Below are positions 1-12,600 of a stretch of DNA of 30,000 bases, piece after piece (position 1 is the stretch's first letter; every line of letters starts with the position of its first letter). The stretch lies in assembly GCF_037975245.1 (NCBI RefSeq), contig NC_092564.1:18880984-18910983 (forward strand), read 5' to 3'. The stretch is from Apostichopus japonicus (Eukaryota > Echinodermata > Holothuroidea > Aspidochirotida > Stichopodidae). A program made the translations under genes and the position numbers. The notes under the pieces are model-generated. The model saw only the letters and a program-made list of their open reading frames with translations, did not search any database and had not been told where the DNA came from.

Positions 1-37
1 TTTGATTTATTTTGTCATTTATGCTGATTTTCATTAG

Positions 38-1517
38 GACGTTATTATTTTGGGTGACCTGAACGCCGATTGCAGCTACGTGTCATCCAAAGATTGGAAT
101 AGCATCAGTCTACGTCAAGACGTGAGATTTGATTGGTTGATTCCAGATTCTGCTGACACTACTGTCTCGACAACAGATTGTGCTTATGATAGGTCAGTGG
201 CCCATAACTTGAAATTACTTCACTGAGTATTGAAACTTTAAGGTGCATAAAAATGTGCCTCAGATGTTATTGGTCAGTTAATATATAAACATTTGCAACA
301 AAATGACAAATTATAAGTAGTGAGGAATTCAACAGATTGTGCAGCAAATGACAAAATGATTATTTGATCAAATATCATCAGTTTAACAATTTGCAAAATA
401 TGATAAATTGATCATTTAATATATTTCACCAATTCATGACTATGTAACAAAATGATGAGGCTATGTCATCATTTCAACAGTTTCCAGCAAATTATGAATT
501 GCATTAAAATTGAAGAAAAAAGGGTTTAAACCCTTTTAACGTTTCCCTAATTGAGTAACAACAAGTAATTGGAATTTTTATATCACAAACAATCGATATC
601 AACCACACACAAACAACACCGTAAGTTGCAAAAATCGTCGCTGTTGTGTTTATTGCGATAACGTTGTCCATCTCGTCCAAAGTTCCGTTTATAATTGTTG
701 TATGTTTCTATATTGATTTATCGCGAACATCCGCTGCGGTTTATTGCTGTTTGATGTATCTATATATTTATTGACCTTTCCTCGATAGATTTGTGTCAGC
801 TGGTACGATCACGTCTTCCATCCAGTCCGCTTCCGTTTATAACTTCGAATCTGACCACAACCTCTCCAACTCATTCGTAAGTACAAACAATTCATAAACA
901 GAAAACTGACTGAGAAAATCATGATACTTGAAAGACCCGAAAATTATTAGATTGACAGGCATTTAAACGAATAATTCATGGTTTGAGTCATTAATCGCTC
1001 TCAGCTAAGGACTGGTGGGGTGTCTCATTGGTATCAATATAATATAGAGAAACGGAAGATGAATACTGAGGTAGGGGTAAACATAGGGAGGGGAAGGGGG
1101 GGGCTGTCTTACACATTTGTATTTTACCGATGTTTTCTTAAGTACCACTATTTCTGTAGTAATTTAGATATCAACCGATATTTCCACCCCCCCCCCCCCC
1201 TCTACCATTCGCGATATCATTGATCCGTCACTGAGGATTCACACTTTCGAATCAAGTTGTAGCCAATAAATTCTTCTAAGTAGTCCTATTTCCGTAGCCA
1301 ATTTGTTTTTTTAATTTGTCATTGTTTTTTATTATCTGTCTATATGACTTTGTAATTTGTCTTTGATGCGTTAAAAAAAAAGCATATCTGTTGTTTTTTT
1401 ATCCAATGTTGGATCGTACAGATACAAAAATGCTAAGCATAGTATTATTTTGATCTATATTTGTAGGCGAAGGAAGTGAGCGACCATTATCCAGTTGAGA
1501 TAACTATCACCTACTAA
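38..1517 (+). CDS. DNASE1-like: DNase I-like secreted endonuclease, gene A (3' part, last three coding exons)
   Basis: These are the last three coding exons of a DNase I family endonuclease, which hydrolyses DNA outside the cell or in secretory compartments using divalent metal ions. The exons are 38-192, 789-876 and 1467-1517, all with AG acceptors and GT donors; the stop codon TAA is at 1515-1517. The first exon encodes the metal/phosphate motif GDLNADCSYV (families usually have GDFNADCSYV) and ends in DCAYDR, which carries the catalytic Asp and the second Cys of the conserved disulfide. The last exon encodes SDHYPVEIT with the catalytic Asp-His pair. Exon lengths (155, 88 and 51 bp) and phases equal exons 6-8 of gene B. 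An NLS sequon near the end of the second exon is a possible N-glycosylation site absent from B. The five upstream exons lie to the left of the window. Family assignment is secure; the exact orthologue is not known. Confidence 0.94.
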
Positions 1518-1688
1518 TCATCAGCCCATGCCGATCACCAAATCACCGATTAAACCTAATTTATTTTCAATCGCCTATAGATTTTAACGAAATGAAATTG
1601 CTCTCTGTGTTCATCTGAAGGCATACGTGAGGTTTCGTAGGGCCACACGTTTTAGAATGCACCACAAATATTGCGATACAAACAACTT

Positions 1689-1824
1689 ATATATTCATAT
1701 ATACATATTCATATATTCATATATATATATATATATATATTTATATCTATATCTATATTTATATATATATATATATATATATATACAATATTTATATATA
1801 TGTATAGATATATATTTATATACA
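1689..1824. repeat. AT-rich microsatellite
   Basis: This is a (TA)n microsatellite with interruptions such as CATATA and CTATAT, just downstream of gene A. Short reading frames across it encode only Tyr/Ile repeats and are not genes. Confidence 0.9.
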
Positions 1825-1902
1825 TTGTTGAATGTGATATATTCATGGATTATTTGTTGTTATGATTAATGTAATCACCATAAATGTATTCAATTACCTC
1901 AA

Positions 1903-1908
1903 AATAAA
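1903..1908 (+). promoter_or_regulatory. Possible polyadenylation signal of gene A
   Basis: A canonical AATAAA lies about 385 bp after the gene A stop codon, on the same strand. No transcript evidence is available, and such hexamers are common in AT-rich DNA. Confidence 0.3.
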
Positions 1909-1909
1909 A

Positions 1910-4250
1910 TGGCAAAGCGTGAATATATTTGTCAAATACTGTCCTAGTTTTTCTTTTCTTTTTCTCTTTCGTAGTTCATATATATTTTGTGGTCTTTTTC
2001 CATTTTTATCATTTTCATGGTTTCAGTTCCAGGACATTTCTATTTTTAACACCTTATTTAAAATCCAAAATAAAAATAAACATAAAAATAAAACATAAAC
2101 TATTAGCAAACTGCTTATCCACTAACGAGCATGCGAGTACACGTTGAGAAGTTATCATGTGTATAAATAGTATTGGTTACACAACTCTTAACGATTACAA
2201 CAAAATTGAAGGCTATAAGCACATGTGAGATGAGTACTTATAGTCTTGCACTGGAATTTGGGGAAGGGGAGGGGAGCGCGGGGTGGGGGGGGGGAATGTT
2301 TACCAACATCACCATGCTAAAGTTTGGGTGAATCCTACATGTCCTTTACATGTGCAGATCTCTTTCTCCTATGAGACCGTTTCATGAAAATTGAATTATG
2401 ATACATATCGTGGAAAGGCGCACCTCTCTATATACAGGACAAGATTCTGTAGTGAGGCGCTTTTTCTATCGACAGATTCAGAGTTTCTCGAAATACGAGG
2501 GTGACCAGAGGAATGGAATGGTATCGATAGATGACGAAATTATATTACCGGAAATAAAGGTGTTTAAGAAACTTCACTAAAATGTAAGAAGTGCATGAGC
2601 GCAAAGCGTGAGTGATATTTGGCCACTCTGTACCTTGATATGTTACTGTTTATCTGTTATGTTACTGTTTATCTAATGTTTGTCCCGGAAAAGCTAGCAA
2701 GGGAGAAATGGTGAAGGTCCTCGGCCCATCCTGGGTCCGGCTTTTTTCCCCATGAATGTAATATGGAGTTATAAGACTTGCAAAACGTTCCAAATTGCTT
2801 CGGACTGCAGAATGAGTGACGTCACGAATCGGTTGTCATGTGATCAGTACCTAATTATCCCAAAAGAATTCGAATGCATTAACATCCAATAGAGTATGGT
2901 TCAAGATATAATGTATGACATGGATACCCATAGCAATCCTATGAGTTGAGACAAGGGGATTGATCGGGGGGGGGGGCAGCAGATGGGTCACTCTTGGGGC
3001 ACAAAGATCGAGATGGCAGCGGAACATTTGGCGTACGTCAAATTGAAACAAAAGGGCACTTTTTAATATCAAAGGGGACCTAAAATTTATATTACAAAAT
3101 TGGAAAAGGAGTACCTTTTATTACCAAAACGGGACACTCCTTCTTTAGGAGCATTCGGGGAGTGGGGGGGGGGGGTGTAAGATGATACCTGTTCCAGACA
3201 TGTTGACAAGTGTGACACGTTTCTCTAAATAGAATCGTTTTATTGTTTAATAACATGACGTAATTTCACTGGAACAATTTTTCGACATAGAGAAATCCAG
3301 ACACTATACCGCCGCTGAGCGTTTTTATCAATTTATTGTATAAATGCGTCGATAACGTTATTCCAGAATGTGCATAGATCTATATGCAGTATATAAAGGG
3401 GGTGTGTACTGCATTAATCCTCATTGGCTTAACAAATCAATGAACCACTGACATGAGAACCACTCAGGGTTTGCAGAACGAACCTGGACCTATACCAAAA
3501 GAAACCATAAAGAAAATCTGCAACTGTACAGCAATATGACGCGAACATCAGCAAATTTAAGTTCAAGTTTCTTCACATGTATTGAAGTTATTTTCATATA
3601 GACTCTCAAACAGAAACGCGATGATTACATACATTTTCAATCCAGTCTGGAGTTTCGATTTGCGAAAGGGATTGTGGGATAAATGGAATACGCACAAACC
3701 TCGCTCAGCATTGTTACGAATTTTAAGACCAAAAAGACCGCTAGCATCTTATGCAAGAAACGAATCATCCAAGATACAATCGCGTACAATATGTGTTGTA
3801 GGTACGTACGGTGATATGATCTTTTCTTCACAAATTTTCAGGATTTGTGAATGTGCAGATGAAACTCCGAAGTTCGAACAGGCCTACTACAATTGCGTGG
3901 AATTTAGCGAGATATGCACACTGCATGTACGGGGATATTTGAAGAGTTGGGGTTGCTGGTGAAATCGCTGCATGCAACTACGGGTCAAAGCATGGCGGTA
4001 CTATATACAGAGTTGGCGAGGAAGAAAGAGTGGCAGGGCAAGCGAAATGAAGGTCGGGCGGCCGCCCCTGTAAAACAGCGAAGCTAGAGCATTGGATGGC
4101 ATCTGCCATATATATTGTGTAGAGCATTCACAAAGTACAGGCAGTGATACGATCGCATCTTTACAACTACACTAGTAAAAGTATATAGGTCAAATCATAA
4201 ACGCAATTGGATCCGGACAAAAACATTTGTCTCTAGTAATATTACTGTCA
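1910..4250. other. Intergenic DNA without recognisable genes
   Basis: No coding exon with family similarity was found on either strand. The stretch holds a short duplication of TGTTACTGTTTATC (about 2640-2676) and G-runs near 2284, 2967 and 3163. The GC-rich palindrome GGGCGGCCGCCC near 4056 is followed by CTG and could be a transposon end, but no partner end was seen. A 126-codon frame at 3582-3962 has no recognisable domain, signal peptide or exon-like context and is probably chance. Confidence 0.6.
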
Positions 4251-4505
4251 CTCGTTTTACTTGATTGCCGACATCCACAACATATCCAGACATCGTTTAC
4301 TGGTTCTAATAAATAGGTTTAAAAGTGTAGTATTTCATGCCGGCATGTTGCCTCGACACTCGTTTTACTTGATTTCCGACATTCACAGCGTATCTTTACA
4401 AATTGTTGAAGGGGCTCAGTGAAAGCAGTTTAAAAATGCAGTATTTTTATGCTGGTACTTTGTCTTAATATTCGTTTTACTTGATTTCCGACATTCACAG
4501 CGTAT
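4251..4505. repeat. Tandem repeat of about 110 bp, 2.3 copies
   Basis: The word TCGTTTTACTTGAT followed by CCGACAT recurs at 4252, 4360 and 4472, spacing 108 and 112 bp. The sequence between also matches (TTTAAAA, then GTAGTATTT or GCAGTATTT, then a GCCGG or GCTGG word). The third copy breaks off after about 35 bp. Confidence 0.8.
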
Positions 4506-4612
4506 ATGCATAACCTATAAAATTTTAAAAGTCGTTTACCATGCAGCCGCCTATGAGGCGTAACGCACATGTTATCTGATAGGCTGGCGGGGGAGATACG
4601 GTAGCTTATGAA

Positions 4613-4802
4613 ACAAGGTTTCCACAATTTGGCGTCTGGTGACTCCAAATGACATTTGACCTCAATAAAATCTTTTACTGAACGTTTCACAACTACATTC
4701 TAAATATGAGATTCGTCCAATCTTCCCTACTTGAGTTATCGTGCTTACAAGGTTTTCACAATTTGACCTCTAGTGACCCCAAAATGGACATGGACCTCCA
4801 AG
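4613..4802. repeat. Paired copies of an ACAAGGTTT...TTTGACCTC repeat
   Basis: Two related segments of about 55 bp (4613-4670 and 4747-4802) both read ACAAGGTTT, then CACAATTTG, then GTGAC, then a TTGACCTC or TGGACCTC block. They lie 134 bp apart in the same orientation. The first ends in TGACATTTGACCT (4650-4662), close to a direct repeat of nuclear-receptor half-sites with one spacer base. A dispersed repeat is the simplest reading. Confidence 0.6.
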
Positions 4803-5037
4803 ACCCCTATTGTTTTTGGTGGAGGTGTGTATAACCACGTACAGTAGATTGACCTGTGTTTAACATGCCATAGTGTTATTGTATCAAAATGGTGGTTCGG
4901 GCCATTTATATTGTAACACCTAGTTCTGCTTATATACTAACAAGCAGAAATCTAGTGCACTGAAGTCATCGAAACCTCAATGCATTTTACATTCTGGTTT
5001 ACATTACGCGGTTGAGCAATTTTGAACAGCGCCGATG

Positions 5038-5166
5038 GCAACAACGTAAGTTTAGACAACGACGTATGTTTAGACAACGGAAGTTAAGACATCAACGCGA
5101 GTTTGAGCAACAACGTGGTAACAACTTTAGTTTACACAACAACAATCTTAGTTTAGACAACTAAAT
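5038..5166. repeat. Degenerate GTTTAGACAAC minisatellite
   Basis: A run of imperfect units built from GTTTAGACAAC and CAACGACGTA-like words, with a period of roughly 18-20 bp. Most units differ by point changes or short gaps, which indicates an old array. Confidence 0.65.
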
Positions 5167-5357
5167 TACTTTTCCCTTTTCGCGTTCCATATTTTTCGCG
5201 TTCCATACAGTGCCGCCTGTATACGTTAACTGCGCTTCAATTTGAAAATTCATTTTGAAATTCTCCATTGAACTGTCACTACACATGTGAAGGTAATGTA
5301 AGTATACCCTAGGGTAAACTCAACAATTTATCTTTCTCATTCGAACCATTATTTGTG

Positions 5358-5381
5358 CTCTCTCTCTCTCCCTCTCTCTCT
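5358..5381. repeat. CT microsatellite
   Basis: A short (CT)n tract with one extra C. It lies between the degenerate minisatellite and the hAT-like element. Confidence 0.85.
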
Positions 5382-5519
5382 ATTATTATCTTCTTTTTAT
5401 CTGTGCAATTTCTTCATTTATTTGTGCCTTGTTTTGTTAATTGAGAAGAACTTGGAAAAACGAAAGTGGGGTGGGTGGTGAGGTTGGGGTAATATTTATT
5501 TACACATATTATGCTGTAC

Positions 5520-6308
5520 CATGGGCGGCGATCCTGGGGGGGGAAGGGGGGGATATATCCCCCCATGAAAATGGGTGGAGGGGATGTAATACACCATATC
5601 CCCCCCCCCCCACCAAATGCCAGGGATAAGAATATTTTCATGCCTACATTTATACATCATCGTGAATGTACGGCTCTTTTTTTAGCTTCATTTCTCGCCT
5701 ACCATAAACGCAGTGCGATCTTTTCAAATAAACCGTCTTTATCTTTATCACGGTATTGATATAGTACATATATGCACCCTCATAGTATTCATATAGGCCC
5801 TATAGTAGGCCTACACACGTACATGTTCTCTCGGACAGCTGAGAATCTCATGTTACCAGGGTAATGCTTAATACACGTTTCACCTGGATGCCCTAGCAAT
5901 CGGTACCTAGGAATGTAACTATGTGTAATTGTGTATTGCATGTGTATAGGCCTATAATAGCCTGCATGAGGCCATTTTTTTCATGGAATAATATAAAAGA
6001 GCTCTCGAACATTCTAACGTAGCGCCTGAAACAAGATTGACAGGGGCAATTTTCCCAAAATATAACACCCGAAATTAAAAAAAAGTATTTTGGATCCTGA
6101 TTATGAGATATTTCGGACATGATATCCCTATTTTAAAGTTGGGTATATGCCGCTTGCAAACCTTGGGAAGTGCCGTTTCCGGCCATCTAGAGGGTTTGTA
6201 AATCCCCAAATTTTCTTGTACGCTTCGCGCCAACTCATGGTGGCGCTACGCTTAGATAGTCAACAAGGTCATATCCCCCCCACTCGGAAGTACGGATCGC
6301 CGCCCATG
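5520..6308. mobile_element. Non-autonomous hAT-like DNA transposon, 789 bp
   Basis: The left end begins CATGGGCGGCGATCC at 5520 and the right end at 6308 is its exact reverse complement, so there is a perfect 15-bp terminal inverted repeat. The 8-bp sequence TGCTGTAC flanks both ends (5512-5519 and 6309-6316), a perfect target-site duplication of the length typical of hAT elements. G- and C-runs lie just inside the left end, including the palindrome GGGGGGATATATCCCCCC. A block containing GCGCCAAC and GGTGGCGC (6208-6260) lies about 48 bp from the right end and recurs in other elements of this window. No transposase is encoded, so mobility would need an enzyme supplied elsewhere. The perfect duplication suggests a fairly recent insertion. 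Confidence 0.9.
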
Positions 6309-6504
6309 TGCTGTACCATTTCCTACCGTTGTATATACGTAGCTTTGCATGATTAATTATCTTACCTATACCGAAGGCTCATAATACCAAAAAATTGGAC
6401 AATAACTATACACCAAGCGACTCGATTTGACCTGCCATATATCTTGACGTGTGTTATTCACATGTCACATGTCAGTGTCCCACCCTGAATAAACGTTTGA
6501 AGCT

Positions 6505-6574
6505 AACAGGTGTCCCGTTAAAGATTGATAAGAAAAATAGACTGACCAACTACTAGACCATACAGATGTATAAG
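6505..6574 (+). promoter_or_regulatory. Predicted proximal promoter of gene B
   Basis: AACAGGTGTCCCGTTA at 6505-6520 contains an E-box (CAGGTG, 6507-6512). A GATAAG site follows at 6527-6532 and a TATA-like TATAAG at 6569-6574, which is 121 bp before the ATG. The same elements in the same order lie upstream of gene C at nearly the same distances, while the DNA between them has diverged. This points to a tissue-specific promoter with transcription starting near 6600; that start is inferred, not seen. Confidence 0.5.
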
Positions 6575-6689
6575 AAACCGCCGAGCTACCGTCTTACTCT
6601 ACTCTTGTTTTGTAGATAGATGCACACGCTTCATATGTTTGCTGGTTTATTTTGAGTAACTTATAACTGAGTACTTACCCTGCGTGAAC

Positions 6690-9600
6690 ATGAAGATTTT
6701 CCTGTCTATTGCATTCGTTGCCTGGTGCTGTACAATTTCTGCGGCTACCAATCGCAAAATTGCTGCATTCAACATCCAAATCTTTGGACAATCGAAAAGC
6801 GGTAAACCAGATGTAATGAGCGACCTTGTTCAGGTAAGTACAGACAAACATTAATATTTTCTTCTCTTCTTTTCATGTCCATGTTAGGTCTTCATTTTGG
6901 CCTTGTGTACGTGCGTGCACATATAACAACTACGCATGAATAAAAAAGGTTATTCCTTGTCTTGGCCCCAAAATATTCCCAAATCGATTTGCTTGCTCAA
7001 CTTGACCTACGCCATTTTTTTTTTTTTTTTTGGTCAATGCTTATATATAGTTTATAAACATAAGGGTGATGATACTAGATTTTGATCTGAAAATTGACCG
7101 ACAGAGATCCAGTCGAAAGGTTGTAATATTTTTTAAAGTAACTTTTAATATAGTTGTTAATTCGGTGGGTCAAATGTTAAATTTTATTAACAAAGGAAAG
7201 ATAAGCCTTTGTTTATCCCCTATACCATTCTTCGCTATCTTAATTTTCGAAAGAAGCCAAATGGATTTCACCATGGCTGCAGTACAGGTTACTTGTAAAT
7301 GAGAGACTTTTGACTATATAAGGCCGCACCTGCAGGCCACCACCACCCCCCCCCCCTCCCCCATCGTGTCCCCTTCTACACATACGCGCACAGTTATTGT
7401 GGTACAGCTGTTGCAATTGAAGACAGACTGGTGCATTTTAAGTTACTGATTCGAATCCCGTATATAGAGCAACATTATAACTTTCTTCTTTTTCAGTGTT
7501 TGCGAATCAAATTACACCTTTCCTGTATATCTCTTATAAACTCTTTATTTCTATCGATTATTTTACTTCACTGAAAAGATTCTGAAGCGCTACGACATTA
7601 CTTTGATTCAAGAGATCCGAGATAGCGCCCAGACCGCCATTGATGTTCTACTGGACCAGCTAAATGCGTTAGTATTTTACATATCCTTACAACAGAAGTC
7701 AAACTCAACCGTATATGTATAGTTTATATCACAGTGATGAACAGCCATAACCCCCCCCCATCCCCACTCCCGCTTCACCCCCTCCCAAATGCCTAAAGAC
7801 AATCTTACTCTGTTTGAGAGATATGAGGGGTCATGTCAGGGAGACGGGGGAGGGGGACTTTGTCAAGGGGATTACAACTTTATAGCAATCTTTGATATCG
7901 TAATGGAAAAGAATCCTTTTCTTCGGTTCCCATAATTTTGAGGTGTATTTAAATATTGTTGAAATTGAAACCAATAGCAGTTATTACCAAATGTTGAATG
8001 ACTGAACATATTTTAGTTCAACTTTTACTAAACCCATGTTATCCCAATGACAAGAAATAAACAGCGTTCTATAAATATGTCAATTTTTTCGATGAAACTT
8101 TTGGTAAATGAATCCTGCTTTTTAGTAAAGTTATATGAACAGTTCTTTTTATTTTGCTTTTACTCTCTCAGAGAAACAGGAAATGCTTACAGTAAGGTGA
8201 TCAGTGGCCGACTGGGCAGGACATCCTCAAAGGAACAATATTGTTTCTTCTACAAGTAAAAATTCTTTCCTTTACTTTGGTCACCCGATACACACAGAGA
8301 ACACAGTTACTGCTGTAAAGTTTTGTACCAAAGTAAAGTATAAGGACCCCTTTGGAAATAAGCTTTTAGCTTAAAGGGTTATCCTTGGCATGTTATTTTC
8401 TTTTTGATGCATTTTAAGCATATTTCCATCTTGTATTTTAAATGTTTCTCTATATGTGCATTTTTTTTGTATGTAGATGAAGAATGATAATTTGCTGAAT
8501 AAAATCAAATCAAATCAAAAACTGGATCGGGCAAAAAAAAAAGTAGCATGTGCTTTTAAGGATTACAGTGACAACATAGGATATATGTTGGGATTTGTCG
8601 GGATTACACAAATCCTGAGTTCTTACTGTAAACCTAATAATAGCACATGTTACCGATTTATCAGATTTGTCAGCACAATCCAGTTTTTACTGTAGTACAA
8701 AGTTTTAAGATTTACAGTAGTAACTGTAATCTCTGTGTGAATCGGCTGCACCGGTAGCTGTATTGACACCCCCCACCCCTCCTCCCGTTTTATATTTTAC
8801 TCTATTTTTACATCACCTTGTTAATTCATACTTACGACAGGGTGATGATTACCCAGCGTGAACATTGATATTATATATTCGACTTAAGTATTTTATCTGC
8901 TAATGCTATTGTCATCAAGCCTGATAGGGATTGGGGTGGGGTGGGGGGGGTGGGGTAAAGCCCTCGAGTTCCGGGTCAACTATTAGAATTATGTATTCTC
9001 ATTTTCTCATTGATATACTTAAGGAAAAATGAAGACTTGATATGAATGTCACCAGGACCCAACCTGGCCCCTTGAATGTCCTTCATACGTAATGTTGATT
9101 TCATCGACTTGTTTCGTCTTTCCGACTTGCATATGATAAAAAAAAAAACAATTGCAATTCAACTTTGAAATCTTGTTTTACCTTAGCAAAGTTTGGAAGA
9201 ATATATGTGTAGGTTAAAGTCTCAGTACTTGTTTGCCAAATTTAAACCTCGGCCTTTCAAGCTGACTGCACTAAAAGCTCAGAGGAAATAACACCGTTCT
9301 ATGCAAGTTTCTTATCAATATTCCTTACTTTTATTGAGTTTTCTGTCGTTAACTATTTTTGAGCTGAATAAAATACGCCAGAGTCCGTAGATTCTACAAA
9401 CTTCAATTAAAAATTGCAAGCACCGCCCAACAGATCATGCGCCAATCAAATCTCTCTGATTTGGTAACGACAGTTAGGCCTAGGACTACTTTCATTCTCG
9501 TGGCTAGCCTGTGTTAGGTCCCTTCTCTTGAATATTATATGTCACTCGGTCTTACCGATGTAGCTTGCGAAATTGTGTCATTTCCTTCCATTGCAATGAA

Positions 9601-12600
9601 TAAGCAGGTGTTTTAAGACGTTTCCTCCTTGCAATTGTAAAAAGTGGACGATACGATACGAGTATAGGACTGCGTTAAAATCTTGATCGGGCCATTATAT
9701 TTGTGTAATGAACATGCTGACTGGGCGGTCGCAGTGAGTTTTACGGTAAATCGTTCGCGCCATAAGGGCAACAGAAAATAAATGTCTTTTTTTCCTTCGA
9801 TTGCGATACCCTTTCTCCATGAAACCCACCTGGTCAGGGTGCATTTAGTATAAGAAACATTGCATCTACTTCGGAATTTTTTTTCTTCCGAAATTCATCA
9901 GCAAACAGGTATTAAGGCTTTAACAGATGCGGGCAAAGAAACCACGTGTAATATGCCCACGTGACAGGCGTTCCTGTAATATTTTAATTAACGTTAATAA
10001 TCCATATCTAATTTAGGAGAGAAACTACATTGATTCACAACTTTGAAGTATTGGGATACAGATGAATAGTCTGACGCCAGCCAATTTGAACTTTTCTATT
10101 CAACGTTTTATGCTTTCTACCTTACGGTAGCCTATAAAAGACATTATTGTGAAAGTAGATTGCTAAGTCGAAATGCCTCGATTTCTTTCCTTCTGTTTCT
10201 TTTTTCGAATCAAAATTGAATTTCAAAAAACCATAACAAACCCCTTATGCGGATTACATGCACACCAGATATCCGTGCAATGGCATATATATAGATACCA
10301 CGAGTCACCGACTTAAGGTATTTTAACCATTTGCTTACCTTATTTTATGATTTGATTTTCTTATCAAATAATTATTGTTCATTTCATTTTCTTTGACAGG
10401 CATTCTCTTTTCTCCGTCATTAAGGACGATACCTTTACTGATACTTCAGATATCTTCGAGAGAGAACCCTACAGTGTCGAATTTCGTCATAGTGAGTATT
10501 TGAGTGCTAAAAAATGCATGCCACCCCTCCCCTCACCCACCCCACGCACACCCACGCATTACGGCCACACTTCACTTCCATTACTCCTCCAAAATATATT
10601 TTTAAGGTTGGGGTGGGGGGGGGGTTACTAACATTGACATGTGCCTATACGTAATTTTGCAAGCAAGTGAGTGGAAGTTTACCGCATGGACGGTCCACAA
10701 ACTATGGGGCGGGACCCAAACGTGGGTCACGAAATATGTTTCAGTGGGTCTCATGGGATTTCTAGACATCGAAAAAATACATCCAGGTTTTTGTTTCCTA
10801 ACATCAAGACCACTAATTCCAAGCTATAGTTACTAAGCATTCTGAGCATCGGCTCTGAGGGTTGGAGGTCTCATGGGGGGGGGGGGGGTTGGAGGTAGCC
10901 CTGGCTTAATCCTCGCGGAAGATCCTGGGTCCTGGTCCTAATGCATGCGGGACGCAGTCACGGTGTATACATAATTATCTGTTTTGCTTTTCAGCCTCTT
11001 CGGGAAGGGAGTTCGTGCTCTCTGGCCTGCACGCCAAACCAGACGATGCCGTCGCAGAGATTGACGCCATGGTTGAGGTCTACGATGATATTAAATCAAC
11101 TTTCTCGAACTCGGTAAATCTTTTTGTTTTCTTTTGAAAACTCATTACGTCACTCGCTTTAATTATATGACTACCCACTACCTCTCTCCATCCCACACTC
11201 ATATCCCACCACATAAATCCCTTCTGTGTGTTAGCACGACTATATATTTAGAGGACTTGGCGTATGTGGTGACATATCACGCTGAGTATGCATGTATGCA
11301 GTTCTCGTACCACAATAACTATTTATATTGACTTACAAATTGCATAATTTTGTCACTTTCTGTAGCCACTAGATCATAGATTGAAACGTTTACGTAACAT
11401 GACCGTTTCGATATCGGTAAAGAAGATGGGGAAAGTTTAATTAAGTACTAGCCAATAAATGAACCAGCTCTCATGGCGGAATTTTTCTTGTTTCGCCGAC
11501 AAATTCATACAATGCCTATAAATATTCTATTAAGCCTCCTTATTTTTACGCTATTTATTTAATCCTTTTTTTTTTCAAAATCCAAGCAATTACAAAATGA
11601 CGATGATAACTGAAGATATTCAAAACACAGTCTTTTTGAGAAGTCCATTTAAGGAATAAGTAATAATTCTCCTGTTTTCATGGATCTTTATCGATAGGAT
11701 GTGATTATGATGGGAGATTTCAACGCTGATTGTTCCTATGTTTCTAGCTCTGACTGGGCAAACATCGATTTGCGACATGACAGCCGTTTCTACTGGCCAC
11801 TCGGAGACTCCGTAGATACCACTGTTAAATCTACACACTGTGCTTACGATAGGTTAGTCGGAAATGATGACCTCATGTGTGTGTATATATAGCCTATATA
11901 TATATATAGCCTATATATATATAGCCTATATATATATAGCCTATATATATAGCCTATATATATATATATATCGATTTTGATATTCCGTATTGATTGATCC
12001 CCTCCCCCCTCCCCCTGCTCACCTCTTATCGTCAGTTCGGGGGTTGGAAGGATACGGTCAACAGCTCTTTGGACTTTCAGTCAGGGACGAATTTCTGCAG
12101 ATGCACTACAAGGAAATAAATACTGTAAAAAATAAAGAAAGAAAGAAAATAATTTCAATTACAGTATTATATTTTTTAATATAATATTTAGACTTGCCCA
12201 AGTCTTGCTCAGATGTACGAAGGAGCATGAAATCTGTGGCAGGCTTAATATCTCAAATAGCACAAGTAATTTGCTAACAGCATGTTTTGTGAAGTTCGCG
12301 TCACAAGTATCTATATCACATCAGGCTATATTAGTGGTGTTTGCTTCTGTCGTAATACCCAGCTTGTTGGGTTGTTTTTGACATCGTATGCCCTCGGGAA
12401 TATAAAGAAGGATAAAAGGCAAGAAATTGAAGCTACTCGCAGCGCCACCAATATGGTGATTTGTATGTTCCAGAAATGAATTTTGGTGATGAAAAAAAAT
12501 ATATATATGTTTCAACAAGTTGATATTGCTTTTACAGGTTTGTCACAGCCGGGTCAATGACAAGCTTGTCCTCCAGCCCCAGCGTATATAAGTTTGATAC

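Noticed and set aside
3582-3962. 126-codon open frame on the plus strand
   Set aside because: No signal peptide, domain, promoter or splice context, and its length is plausible by chance in 30 kb.
7440-7470. GATTCGAATCCCG, resembling a tRNA B box
   Set aside because: No matching A box, acceptor stem or anticodon arm could be folded around it.
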